Position numbers and translations under genes: made by a program
Shown here: positions 56,319 through 64,000 of the stretch, one piece after another
How the letters are laid out: every line of letters begins with the position of its first letter
Numbering within the stretch: the first letter of the stretch is position 1
Assembly: GCA_025356815.1 (NCBI GenBank)
Contig: JANXQL010000026.1
Span: 1-64,000, forward strand
DNA length: 64,000 nt
Direction of reading: 5' to 3'
Source of the DNA: Pseudomonadota bacterium
GTDB taxonomy: Bacteria > Pseudomonadota > Gammaproteobacteria > Steroidobacterales > Steroidobacteraceae
Notes under the pieces: model-generated
What the model was told of the DNA's origin: nothing
Database searches by the model: none
Seen by the model: only the letters and a program-made list of their open reading frames with translations

Positions 56319-57713
56319 TCAGCCAGGCGCCGTGAGTCGTTTCGAGACGCTCAGGTAACGCAGGTTCAGCAGCGCCGCCGACACCGACAGGCCAACGATC
56401 AGGCCCCACCAGACGCTCACCGGCCCCCCGCCTTTCACGATTCCGCCCCAGAACGCGAGCGGAAAGCCGACCGCCCAGTAGGAGGTGATCGTGATCGCGA
56501 GCGGCCATCGAGCGTCCTTGAAGCCGCGCAGGGCGCCCATCGCGCCGACCTGCAGCCCGTCGGACACCTGGAAGACGCCGGCCAGCAGCAGCAGGCGCGC
56601 CGCGAGGCTGCGGACGTTCACGTCGTGCGTATACAACGCGGCGATCACCTCGTTCGCCAGCGACAGGACGAGCGCGGAGCCGATCATCAGCAGCGCGCAC
56701 AGGCCGATGCCGACGAAGCCGGCGCGCCGCGCGGCGGCGCCGGCGCCCCGCCCGAGCGCGTGGCCGACATGGATGGTCGTCGCCGAGTGCAGCGAGACCG
56801 GCGCCATGAACATGAACGCGGCGTAGTTGAGGGCGATCTGGTGGGCCGCGACGGTCGTCTCGCCGAGCGTCCCCATCATCAGTCCCGCCGCGGAGAAGAG
56901 CGCACACTCGGCGACCATGCTGCCGCCGATCGGGATCCCGAGGGCGAGGATCTCGCGGATTCGCCGGCGGTCGGGACGCTCACGCCGCGCGAACAGCCCG
57001 TAGGGCTGGTAGGCGCGGTGGTGGCGCGCATGCATGAACATGCAGCCGAACATGATCCACTGCACCAGCGCGGTCGCGACCCCGGTGCCGACTGCACCCA
57101 GCGCCGGCATGCCGAGCCGGCCGTACATAAACACCCAGTTACCGACGATGTTGGCCGCGAGGCCCACCAGCGCGACCACCATCATCGGGCGCGTGCGGCC
57201 CAGACCCTCACTGACCGCGCGCAGTGCCTGGAAACCCAGCAGTCCGGGGATCCCTGCCGAGATCGCGTGCACATAGCCGACGGCATCGGGAACCACGCGT
57301 GGATCGGTGCCGATCAGCGTCAGCACCCAACGCACGCCGGCAAGGCCAAGCAGCAGCAGTACCGCGAGGCCCGCCCCTATCCATGCGCCCTGGCGGGCGT
57401 AGCCGCCGACCAGATCGTATCGACCGGCACCGTACGCGTGCGCGACCAGGGGCGATAGCGCGGTCATCGTGCCCAGGCCAATCACCAGGAACACCGCGTA
57501 GTAGCTCGAGCCGACCGCAACCGCAGCCAGTGCCTCGGCCCCGAGTTGACCGGACATGACCGTATCTGCGAGCGACATCCCGGCAACCGCGAGGTTCGCA
57601 ACCAGCAACGGCAGGCCGAGCCGGAGGATGGCCCGCGCGTGGACGCGCAGGCCGACACCAGAGGGGTCGCCGGCAGGGGCAGGCAGGGAAATGGAAGGCT
57701 GCACGGCCGGCAT
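56319..57713 (-). CDS. MATE family efflux transporter (NorM-like)
   Basis: A 464-residue, 12-helix exporter. MATE hallmarks include ANLAVAGMSLADTVMSGQLGAEALAAVAVGSS and, in the second half, ILALGIPIGGSMVAEC and HVGHALGRGAGAAARRAG. This is the NorM/DinF branch and only distantly similar to the other MATE at 7573. It should expel cationic drugs or dyes. An internal Glu/Asp in SMVAEC is a likely cation site. Confidence 0.92.
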   Translation of the reverse strand: MPAVQPSISLPAPAGDPSGVGLRVHARAILRLGLPLLVANLAVAGMSLADTVMSGQLGAEALAAVAVGSSYYAVFLVIGLGTMTALSPLVAHAYGAGRYDLVGGYARQGAWIGAGLAVLLLLGLAGVRWVLTLIGTDPRVVPDAVGYVHAISAGIPGLLGFQALRAVSEGLGRTRPMMVVALVGLAANIVGNWVFMYGRLGMPALGAVGTGVATALVQWIMFGCMFMHARHHRAYQPYGLFARRERPDRRRIREILALGIPIGGSMVAECALFSAAGLMMGTLGETTVAAHQIALNYAAFMFMAPVSLHSATTIHVGHALGRGAGAAARRAGFVGIGLCALLMIGSALVLSLANEVIAALYTHDVNVRSLAARLLLLAGVFQVSDGLQVGAMGALRGFKDARWPLAITITSYWAVGFPLAFWGGIVKGGGPVSVWWGLIVGLSVSAALLNLRYLSVSKRLTAPG

Positions 57714-57782
57714 TCTAGGAGAACGGTCCCGCCGTGGCCGGACTAACGGCCCCGGCGGGGGCGCCCGTCGCCGACCGGCCGA

Positions 57783-58706
57783 TCAGGCGCCGAGGGCGAA
57801 GCGCGGCCGGAAGCCGTCCGCCGTCCGCTCCACACGCACCGTGTGCTCGCCGGCGAAATGCGCCGGCACAAGCCGGGCGCCGCTGTCGGCGGCACGCGCA
57901 AGCACCGCCCCGCGCGATGCCCTCGCCTGCTGTGCGTCCTCGCAAAAGATGCTGTTCCAGCCCGGGTTCAGGATCTGCAGCGGGTGGTGCACGACGTCGC
58001 CGCAGAAGATCGCGGCGTCGCCATCGCAGGACAGCGTGATCGTCGTCGAACCCGGTGTGTGGCCCGGCGCCGGGTCGAGTCGCAGACCGGGGCCGATCTC
58101 GACCGGCGCGTCGACGAGCCGCGCCCGGCCCGCCGCGAGGATGGGCCTGACGCTGTCCTCGAAGAATCCGGCGTTGACCGCCTCCCCGACGTGCGGTGGG
58201 TAGCGGTCGGCGTTGCGCGGATCCCAGTAGACGGCGTCGGCGGCCGGAAACACATACTCCGCGCGCGGGAACGTCGGTTGCCAGAGGCCCTTGATCAGGC
58301 GCGTGTTCCAGCCGACATGGTCGACATGCAGGTGGGTGCAGATGACCAGGTCGATATCCTCGACGCCGAAGCCGGCCGTGGCGAGCCGCTCCAGGAACGG
58401 CGTCTTCAGGCCACCGAACAGCGGCAGGCCAGGCCGCTCCTTGTCGTTACCGGCGCCGGTATCGATCAGCACCGTCTGGCGCTCGTGCTCGATGACCCAG
58501 CTCTGCAGGCGAGCATTGATCGCGTCAGTCGCCAGATCGAGGTACGGGGCACCGATCGCGTCCCGGGTGGCCGCGTAGGCGCCCGTGTCAAAGCCCGCGA
58601 ACAGGACCTGCGGCGTCAGGAACGCCCCGCGCCACTCCTCGACCCGGGTGACTCGCGCCCGGCCCACTAAGAAGGTGTCGATCTCCGGATCAGCCAGTGT
58701 CTGCAT
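57783..58706 (-). CDS. MBL-fold metallo-hydrolase
   Basis: A 307-residue soluble hydrolase with the metallo-beta-lactamase motif THLHVDHVGW (His, His, Asp, His), further ligands in APGHTPGST and FCGDVVHHPL and a late His in VPAHFAGEH. It resembles AHL lactonase/hydroxyacylglutathione-type members. No signal peptide. ATG 58706 is used; the 176-bp gap to the divergent TonB receptor may hold both promoters. A role with the receptor and acyl-CoA cluster is possible. Confidence 0.88.
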   Translation of the reverse strand: MQTLADPEIDTFLVGRARVTRVEEWRGAFLTPQVLFAGFDTGAYAATRDAIGAPYLDLATDAINARLQSWVIEHERQTVLIDTGAGNDKERPGLPLFGGLKTPFLERLATAGFGVEDIDLVICTHLHVDHVGWNTRLIKGLWQPTFPRAEYVFPAADAVYWDPRNADRYPPHVGEAVNAGFFEDSVRPILAAGRARLVDAPVEIGPGLRLDPAPGHTPGSTTITLSCDGDAAIFCGDVVHHPLQILNPGWNSIFCEDAQQARASRGAVLARAADSGARLVPAHFAGEHTVRVERTADGFRPRFALGA

Positions 58707-58776
58707 GGTGTCGCGACTCCCGTCGGGGGCCTGCAGGCCCGAAACCGGGCCCGTCGTTGCCCTGAAGCAACAAAAT

Positions 58777-58823
58777 ATTCCTGATATCGCCAAATGTTGA
58801 CTGCCAGTAAGAACCTATATACT
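58777..58823 (+). promoter_or_regulatory. Promoter region of the TonB receptor gene
   Basis: An AT-rich stretch in a GC-rich genome. It holds ATTCCTGATA (58777-58786), also found inside the mutase promoter palindrome at 62892-62901, then TTGACT (58797-58802) and TATACT (58818-58823) 15 bases apart. The short spacing suggests an activated or weak promoter. Confidence 0.45.
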
Positions 58824-58882
58824 ACTAGTACTGCCGGCGTTGAAGCAGGCGCGTTCCACGAAATTTTCAGGGGGTCGGACAC

Positions 58883-61114
58883 ATGAAGGTTGCTAGCCGG
58901 GCGACGGATCGTCGCTTTTCCATAGTTGCGCTCGCGGTCAGCGCCGCCCTGAGTTCGGGGGCCGCCTGGGCCGACACCGCCGCGAGTTCCAGCGCGCTCG
59001 AGGAAGTGGTCGTCACCGCCACCAAGCGCAGCGACAAGATTTCCGACACGCCCGCAGCGATCAGCGCGATCACCGCCGAGGGCCTCGGCGCCGGCGGTAT
59101 CAGCAATGTCTCCGACCTCTCCTCGGCGGTGCCCAACCTGTCGATCGGCAACCAGTTCGGCGTCAACCGGGCCTTCATCCGCGGCGTCGGCCTGACTTCG
59201 ATCGACCTTGGCGCCGATGGCGCGGTCGCGTTCCTGCAGAACGAGGCGCAGATCGCCCGTCCCGCGGAGCAGCTGACCGGCTTCTTCGACCTCGAGCGCG
59301 TCGAAGTGCTGCGCGGCCCGCAGGGAACCACCTACGGCCGTGGTGCGACCGCAGGCGTCGTCAACCTCGTCACGAAGAAGCCGACCGACAAGCTCGAGGG
59401 CTACGCCGACTTCACGCTGGGTGAATACTCCGCGAAGATCTTCGAGGGCGCCATCGGCGGCCCGCTCTCCGACCGCGTCTCGGCCCGCATCGCCGGCAAG
59501 AGCGAGAAGCACGACGGCTACGGCACCAACCTCTACACCGGCAATCCGGTGGATGATCGCAACGCTTACGCGGTGCGTGCCAGCCTGCGCATCAAGGCAA
59601 GCGACGACGTACTGGTCGACGTAGTCGCCGACCACTTCAAGGAAGACGACAACAACTACGCGTTCCACTACTTCGGTGGTACCGCCTTCCTGCCGCTGAC
59701 CCTGGCCGCCGTTTATGGCGGCACAACGATCTTCGACCACGGCGGCGACGTCCGTAACATCTGGTCGCGTGAGGACGCCATCAATCAGCGGCACGGCTCG
59801 AGCGCAACCGCGATCATCGACTGGAAGCCGGCGGGCTTCGAGCTGAAGTCGGTGTCCGCCTGGCGCGACTTCACGCGCTTCAATCGCGACGACCTGGCCG
59901 CGACCGATGCTCACTTGTATGGCCAGAACAACTACGACGAGTCGAGCACCTCCTGGAGCCAGGAGTTCACCCTCAGCACGACTGCCGTGACCGTGGACTG
60001 GCTGGCCGGTGCCATGTACTTCCACGAGAAGAACCCCGGCAGCGTGCTCGTGCCGCTGTACAACCTCGGGCCCTTCATCCTCGCCGGCAACTGCTCGCCG
60101 ATCACGCCGGATGCGACGACGCCGTGCAACGCCTTCGACAACACCAACTACCACCAGTCGGGCACGGTCACGACCGATGCCTACGGTGCCTACGTGCAGG
60201 GCACCAAGGAGATCGCGCCCCGCCTGAAGGTCACCCTCGGCGCGCGCTTCAACAACGAGAAGCGCAAGGGCGTGGGCTCCTTCGAATTCGGCGCGCTGGG
60301 CATCTTCCTGCCGACGGACAAGGAGAAGAGCTGGAACGCGGTCACGCCGAAGGCGCAGATCGAGTACCACACCGAAGGCGGTTCGCTGGTCTACGGCGGC
60401 ATCACCCGCGGCTTCAAGTCGGGCGTGATCAACATCGGCAGCCTCAACGCGGCGATCAACCCCGAATTCGTAACGTCCTACGAAGTCGGCTTCAAGACCA
60501 AGGTGAACGACAGCCGCACGTTCCTCGGCCTGACGGCGTTCTACTACGACTACAAGGACCTGCAGGTCGGGTTCGTCAACCAGAACAGCACCGTGGAGAC
60601 GAAGAACGCTGCAAAGGCCCGTAACTACGGCCTCGAGTTCGAATCGCAGTCGAAGCTGACCGAGCACCTGTCGGCAGACCTTGCGGTCACCTACCTGAAC
60701 GCGAAGTACAAGGACTTCGAGAACAGCTATTACCGTGATGGCTTCCAGCTGCATCAGCTGGCAGGCAACGCCCTGTCGAACGCGCCCGAATTTAGCGGCC
60801 ACATCGGTCTGTCGTATCGCCTGCCAGTGCTCGATGGCAACATGTCGCTGCACGGCGAGGCGGTCTACTCGGACAAGGTGTTCTTCACCGAGTGGAACAA
60901 CTCGGACGCGTTCCAGCCGGCCTATACGCTGGTGAACCTGAGCGCGACCTACGACCTGTCGAGCCACATGGCGGTGACCGGCTGGATCCGCAACGCCGGC
61001 GACAAGACGGTGTACGGCAACAACATCATCACCGCGCCGCTGTACCTGAGCTCGCGCGTCGGCACCCTGATGCCGCCGCGGACCTTCGGCATGACGGTCA
61101 GCGTGAGTTTCTAG
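58883..61114 (+). CDS. TonB-dependent outer membrane receptor
   Basis: A 743-residue receptor with signal peptide ending AAWA and TonB box EEVVVTATKR. The plug domain spans about residues 45-165 (DTPAAISAITAEGLGAGGISNVSDLSSAVPNLS, then VEVLRGPQGTTYGRGATAGVVNL), followed by a 22-strand barrel ending in VSVSF. It is of the sphingomonad/steroid-degrader type that takes up organic substrates or chelates; the ligand is not readable. It is adjacent to acyl-CoA enzyme genes and shares an upstream motif with the mutase gene, so it may import the substrate they break down. Confidence 0.93.
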   Translation: MKVASRATDRRFSIVALAVSAALSSGAAWADTAASSSALEEVVVTATKRSDKISDTPAAISAITAEGLGAGGISNVSDLSSAVPNLSIGNQFGVNRAFIRGVGLTSIDLGADGAVAFLQNEAQIARPAEQLTGFFDLERVEVLRGPQGTTYGRGATAGVVNLVTKKPTDKLEGYADFTLGEYSAKIFEGAIGGPLSDRVSARIAGKSEKHDGYGTNLYTGNPVDDRNAYAVRASLRIKASDDVLVDVVADHFKEDDNNYAFHYFGGTAFLPLTLAAVYGGTTIFDHGGDVRNIWSREDAINQRHGSSATAIIDWKPAGFELKSVSAWRDFTRFNRDDLAATDAHLYGQNNYDESSTSWSQEFTLSTTAVTVDWLAGAMYFHEKNPGSVLVPLYNLGPFILAGNCSPITPDATTPCNAFDNTNYHQSGTVTTDAYGAYVQGTKEIAPRLKVTLGARFNNEKRKGVGSFEFGALGIFLPTDKEKSWNAVTPKAQIEYHTEGGSLVYGGITRGFKSGVINIGSLNAAINPEFVTSYEVGFKTKVNDSRTFLGLTAFYYDYKDLQVGFVNQNSTVETKNAAKARNYGLEFESQSKLTEHLSADLAVTYLNAKYKDFENSYYRDGFQLHQLAGNALSNAPEFSGHIGLSYRLPVLDGNMSLHGEAVYSDKVFFTEWNNSDAFQPAYTLVNLSATYDLSSHMAVTGWIRNAGDKTVYGNNIITAPLYLSSRVGTLMPPRTFGMTVSVSF

Positions 61115-61128
61115 GCGACGATCAGGCA

Positions 61129-61150
61129 GCGGCGGACGTCGGTCCGCCGC
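61129..61150 (+). terminator. Stem-loop after the TonB receptor gene
   Basis: GCGGCGGAC, loop GTCG, GTCCGCCGC (61129-61137 with 61142-61150) lies shortly after the receptor stop. A C/T-rich stretch but no T run follows. Confidence 0.5.
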
Positions 61151-61216
61151 CGCTCCCCTTCTCGCACCGCCGGCGCGGTCCGCGGCCAGGACGGCGCAGC
61201 GAGACGACGGAGCGAA

Positions 61217-62008
61217 TCAGCGGCCGGCGATCTTTGCGAGAAAGGCCCGGATCCGGGCACGAAACTCCTCACCGACCGCAAGCATCGACTGCTGTCGGTC
61301 CTCGATTTCCACCGCATTTTCGAGGCTGCCCGCGTCCTGCGCGGCGGCCAGCCCCTGCTTGGTGAGCTCGAGCGCGAGGGGTCCTGCGCGCAGCAGATCC
61401 TCGACGAGCGTGCCGGCGGCGGCTTCGATCGCCTCGGGCGCGTGCAGTTCGGAGACGAGACCGAGTCCGTGCGCGCGCGCAGCGCTCAGGAACCGGCCCG
61501 TCATCAGAAGTTCTGCCGCCACGGAGCTGCCGACCAGACGCGGCAGGTGATAGCTCACGCCTACATCGCAGCCGGACAGCCCGACCTGGATGAACGCGGC
61601 ATTCATCCGCGCATCGGGGGTCGCAAGCCGGATGTCCGAGGCGAGCGCGAGCGCGAAGCCGCCGCCCGAGGCCGAGCCGTGCAGCAGGCAGACGATCGGC
61701 TGCGGGCAGCGCCGCATCGCGATGATCATCCGGCTCAGCGCGCGCTGAAAGGCCCACACGCCGCCGGCGTCCATCGCCTCGAGCCGCGGCCCGATCTCCT
61801 TCAGGTCGAGACCGGCGCAGAACGCACGACCACGACCGCGCAGCACCACCGCCCGCACCGAGCGATCCTGCGCAAGACCGGTGAAGTAGCGGTGCAGCTC
61901 GGCGATCATCGCCGCGTTCATCGCGTTTAGCGACTCGGGTCGGTTCAGGCTGACCCATTCCGCCGCCCCGCGGCGTTCGATTTCAAGCGTCGTGTATAGC
62001 GCGCTCAT
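61217..62008 (-). CDS. Enoyl-CoA hydratase/isomerase (crotonase) family protein
   Basis: A 263-residue crotonase-fold enzyme. The oxyanion holes are in RAFCAGLDLKEIG and HGSASGGGFALALASDI. The catalytic-Glu segments read AAFIQVGLSGCDVGVSYHLPRLVG, where neither usual hydratase Glu is obvious by eye, so hydratase chemistry is not assured; Asp in GCDVG may serve. GGAG fixes ATG 62008. It lies 10 bp downstream of the SDR gene and is in one operon with it. Confidence 0.9.
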   Translation of the reverse strand: MSALYTTLEIERRGAAEWVSLNRPESLNAMNAAMIAELHRYFTGLAQDRSVRAVVLRGRGRAFCAGLDLKEIGPRLEAMDAGGVWAFQRALSRMIIAMRRCPQPIVCLLHGSASGGGFALALASDIRLATPDARMNAAFIQVGLSGCDVGVSYHLPRLVGSSVAAELLMTGRFLSAARAHGLGLVSELHAPEAIEAAAGTLVEDLLRAGPLALELTKQGLAAAQDAGSLENAVEIEDRQQSMLAVGEEFRARIRAFLAKIAGR

Positions 62009-62018
62009 TGGCACTCCT

Positions 62019-62804
62019 TCAATGGGCGATCAGGATGCCGCCGTCGATCGGGATGATGGCGCCGGTGATGTAGCTGCCGGCGCGCGAGCACAGGAACATG
62101 GCGAGCCCTGCGATGTCATCCGGCGTCCCCGTGCGGCCCAACGGGATGGACTTCAGGAGCGCGTTGCGCGCAGCGGCGTCCTTGAGCACAAAGCCCGTCA
62201 TCTTCGACGGGAACAGGCCCGGGGCGATCGCATTGCACAGGATCCGGCGCGCGGCGAGGTCGTGCGCCATGACACGGGTCAGCTGGTGGATCGCGGCCTT
62301 GCTGGCGGTGTAGGAGTAGGCCTTCATGACCTCGGTCGTCTCGGCGTAGACGCTGCCGATGTTGATGATCCGGGCAGGGCTTTCGTCGCTGGCCGCGGCC
62401 TCCAGCAGCGGCAGCAGCCCCTGCGCCAGCATGAACGGCGCCTGCACGTTGACGGTCATGACCGGCGACCAGGCTCTGGCCGGAAACTCCTCCAGCGGCG
62501 CGCCCCAGGTCTGACCGGCGTTGTTCACCAGCACGTCGAGGCGTCTCTCGGCGGCGGTGAGTTCCGCGACGATGACGGCGACGCCCTCGGCCGTGCCGAG
62601 ATCTGCGACGATGCCCCGCACGAAGGCGCCACCGGCACCCAGCTGCGCGACGGCCTCTGCCAGGGCATCGGGCTTGCGGCCGGTGATCCAGACGCGGGCG
62701 CCGGCGGCGGCGAACCCTTCCGAGAGCATTCGGCCGATGCCGCCGACCCCTCCGGTGATCAGCACGGTCTTGCCGGCGACCGAGTACAGGCTGTTGAGGT
62801 CCAT
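62019..62804 (-). CDS. SDR family oxidoreductase
   Basis: A 261-residue NAD(P)-dependent enzyme with TGGVGGIG, NNAG, catalytic Ser in INIGSVYA and YTASKAA (YxxxK), and a closing GAIIPIDGGILIAH. It resembles FabG/3-hydroxyacyl-CoA dehydrogenase-type members. ATG 62804 follows GGGGAG; the frame is open to 62873 but that leader contains the divergent promoter region. It precedes the crotonase gene by 10 bp. Confidence 0.92.
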   Translation of the reverse strand: MDLNSLYSVAGKTVLITGGVGGIGRMLSEGFAAAGARVWITGRKPDALAEAVAQLGAGGAFVRGIVADLGTAEGVAVIVAELTAAERRLDVLVNNAGQTWGAPLEEFPARAWSPVMTVNVQAPFMLAQGLLPLLEAAASDESPARIINIGSVYAETTEVMKAYSYTASKAAIHQLTRVMAHDLAARRILCNAIAPGLFPSKMTGFVLKDAAARNALLKSIPLGRTGTPDDIAGLAMFLCSRAGSYITGAIIPIDGGILIAH

Positions 62805-62884
62805 CGCAGCGCTCCCCTGCAGTGCATGGTCAGTTCCGGCTGCTTTTTCCGCCGGAATTGACTCTATGTACAAAATTAAAACTC

Positions 62885-62914
62885 TTGGTAGATTCCTGAT
62901 ACCAACAGTATACT
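62885..62914 (+). promoter_or_regulatory. Promoter with internal inverted repeat upstream of the acyl-CoA mutase gene
   Basis: TTGGTA (62885-62890) and TACCAA (62900-62905) are exact inverted arms around a 9-base centre. TTGGTA also acts as a -35-like box, 18 bases before TATACT (62909-62914). A regulator bound here would cover the space between -35 and -10 and could also reach the divergent SDR operon. Family of regulator unknown (TetR/GntR-like size). Confidence 0.6.
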
Positions 62915-62960
62915 AACCATCAGGTCGCATCACGTCGATCGCACGGGACCGTCCCAGCTG

Positions 62961-64000
62961 ATGAGCCGTCCACCGCTACCGCCGACGTTCGCCACCCGCT
63001 CGGGCATCCCTCTGCGCGCATCCTACGGTCCCGAGGACGTACCCGAATCGCACCGCGCGGTGATGGGTACCCGTCCCGGTCAGCCGCCGTTCCATCGCGG
63101 CGGGTTCGCGCAAGGCTATCGCACCAAGCCCTGGCGCATCTTCCAGCTGTCGGGCTTCGGCAAGCCGGAAGACGAGAACGAGCGCATCAAGTTCCTGCTG
63201 GAACACGGCGAGACCGGCTTCCTGATGGAGCACGACCGCAACACCGCCGACCACATGTACAACGTCGACCACCCCGATGTGGTCGCCCGGCGGGAAGATG
63301 TCGGCCAGACCGGGGCGGTCATGCAGAGCGTGCGCGAGGTCGCCATCTGCCTGGACGGCATCCCGATCGAGTCGACCTATGGCCACGCCGGCGGCGCGGT
63401 CGTGCAGCACGCGCCGTTCGCGCTCGCCGCCTACTGGACCGTTGCCAAGCGCCGCGGCATTGCGCTGGACGCACTCGGCGGGACCGGCCAGAGCGACTTC
63501 TTCCTGACCTACCTCGGCTGCGTCACCAAGCAGCAGGTGCCGACCGCGGCCGGCCTGCGGCTCAACGCCGACATCATCGAGTTCTGCAGCGAGCACGTCC
63601 CCAAGTGGGTGCCGGTCTCGATAGCCGGCTACAACGGCGGCGACACGGGGCTGAACGCCTACCAGGAACTCGGCGCGGTGATCGCCAACGCCATCGAGTA
63701 CCTCGACGAGATCAAGCGCCGTGGCCGGCTCGACATGGCCACCGCCGCCTACCGCGTCGCGGGCGTCAATTTCCGCAGCACGATGGACATCTTCGAGGAC
63801 GCGGCCAAGCTGCGTGCCGCTCGCAAGATGTGGTGCACGCTGCTGCGGGACCGCTACGGCATCACCGACGAGCGCGCGCAACGGATGCGCATCCACATCG
63901 TCACGGCCGGGTCGATGATGACCTACCAGCAGCCGTTCAATAACATCGTGCGCGGCACGCTGATGGCCCTGTCCGCGGTGCTCGGCGGAACGCAGTCGCT
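62961..64000 (+). CDS. Acyl-CoA mutase large subunit (methylmalonyl-CoA mutase family), N-terminal part
   Basis: The gene runs off the right edge after 346 codons. It is a TIM-barrel substrate domain of the B12-dependent acyl-CoA mutases: TKPWRIFQLSGFG, HAGGAVVQHAPFALAAYW, ALGGTGQSDFF, IAGYNGGDTG, FRSTMDIFEDAAKLRAARKMW, and YQQPFNNIVRGTLMALSAVLGGTQSL. By eye, substrate residues of methylmalonyl-CoA mutase are changed: Tyr89 to Leu (FQLSGF), Arg207 to Cys, and His244 to Asn (GYNGG). The acyl group handled is therefore unlikely to be methylmalonyl. A B12-binding small subunit is expected just outside the window. ATG 62961 starts immediately before the conserved leader. Confidence 0.9.
   Translation, partial: MSRPPLPPTFATRSGIPLRASYGPEDVPESHRAVMGTRPGQPPFHRGGFAQGYRTKPWRIFQLSGFGKPEDENERIKFLLEHGETGFLMEHDRNTADHMYNVDHPDVVARREDVGQTGAVMQSVREVAICLDGIPIESTYGHAGGAVVQHAPFALAAYWTVAKRRGIALDALGGTGQSDFFLTYLGCVTKQQVPTAAGLRLNADIIEFCSEHVPKWVPVSIAGYNGGDTGLNAYQELGAVIANAIEYLDEIKRRGRLDMATAAYRVAGVNFRSTMDIFEDAAKLRAARKMWCTLLRDRYGITDERAQRMRIHIVTAGSMMTYQQPFNNIVRGTLMALSAVLGGTQS

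Overview
The window is one continuous, gene-dense, high-GC chromosome segment with about 55 protein genes. It has no rRNA, tRNA, CRISPR array, prophage or insertion sequence that I can recognise. Gene content points to a free-living, aerobic, Gram-negative gammaproteobacterium: HrpB, a PA0069-type radical SAM protein under an SOS box, a YcbB-type L,D-transpeptidase, OmpW, a TonB-dependent receptor, a BamA/TamA-like barrel, proteobacterial GshA and E. coli-type NikR with an E. coli-type operator. The high GC, the UrrA-like small protein, the class I PHA synthase and the TonB-receptor/acyl-CoA catabolic cluster would fit a Nevskiales/Steroidobacterales/Xanthomonadales-like lineage, but this placement is an inference.

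Layout. 1-4 kb: tail of an M13 metallopeptidase, a small basic secreted protein, a bicupin protein, then two convergent, overlapping cell-wall enzymes (L,D-transpeptidase and NlpC/P60 lipoprotein). 4-11.5 kb: lon behind a sigma32-like promoter, divergent from a coupled run of hydroxyproline-epimerase-type racemase, MATE exporter and hrpB. 11.4-18 kb: DedA protein, 5'-nucleotidase, DUF1295 membrane enzyme, and a two-gene NitT/TauT-type ABC system (double permease plus ATPase with an AAA-associated C-terminal domain). 18-24 kb: minus-strand block with a radical SAM gene under a near-consensus LexA box, an MFS transporter broken by one in-frame amber codon, two alpha/beta hydrolases (one lacking its nucleophile), a histone H1-like protein and ilvA. 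24-34 kb: envelope and housekeeping genes (UrrA-like, glycine zipper, OmpW, S9 peptidase, MsrB, M23 peptidase, SDR, S1/P1 nuclease, cytochrome c, glyoxalase I, DsbA-like, ChrA).

34-43 kb: acetolactate synthase, whose large and small subunit genes are unusually divergent, GST, an outer-membrane barrel apparently started by CTG and overlapping a quinone oxidoreductase stop, a 2Fe-2S ferredoxin, GlnK with a sigma54-like promoter, and phaC with a clear sigma70 promoter and a possible PhaR-type operator. 43-58 kb: M20 peptidase, pyruvate carboxylase, an orphan ModA, a diguanylate cyclase, the gshA-nikR-nickel permease group with a NikR operator, a two-component system, a second MATE exporter and an MBL-fold hydrolase.

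58-64 kb: an accessory-looking catabolic cluster made of a TonB-dependent receptor, a crotonase, an SDR and, divergently, the start of a B12-dependent acyl-CoA mutase large subunit. By eye, three canonical substrate-pocket residues of methylmalonyl-CoA mutase are replaced in it. A 21-bp inverted repeat sits inside the mutase promoter, and its centre recurs upstream of the receptor. This is the best candidate for an undescribed system in the window.

Limits: everything comes from reading sequence and translated frames. No database search, structure prediction or computed alignment was possible, so residue equivalences are by eye.
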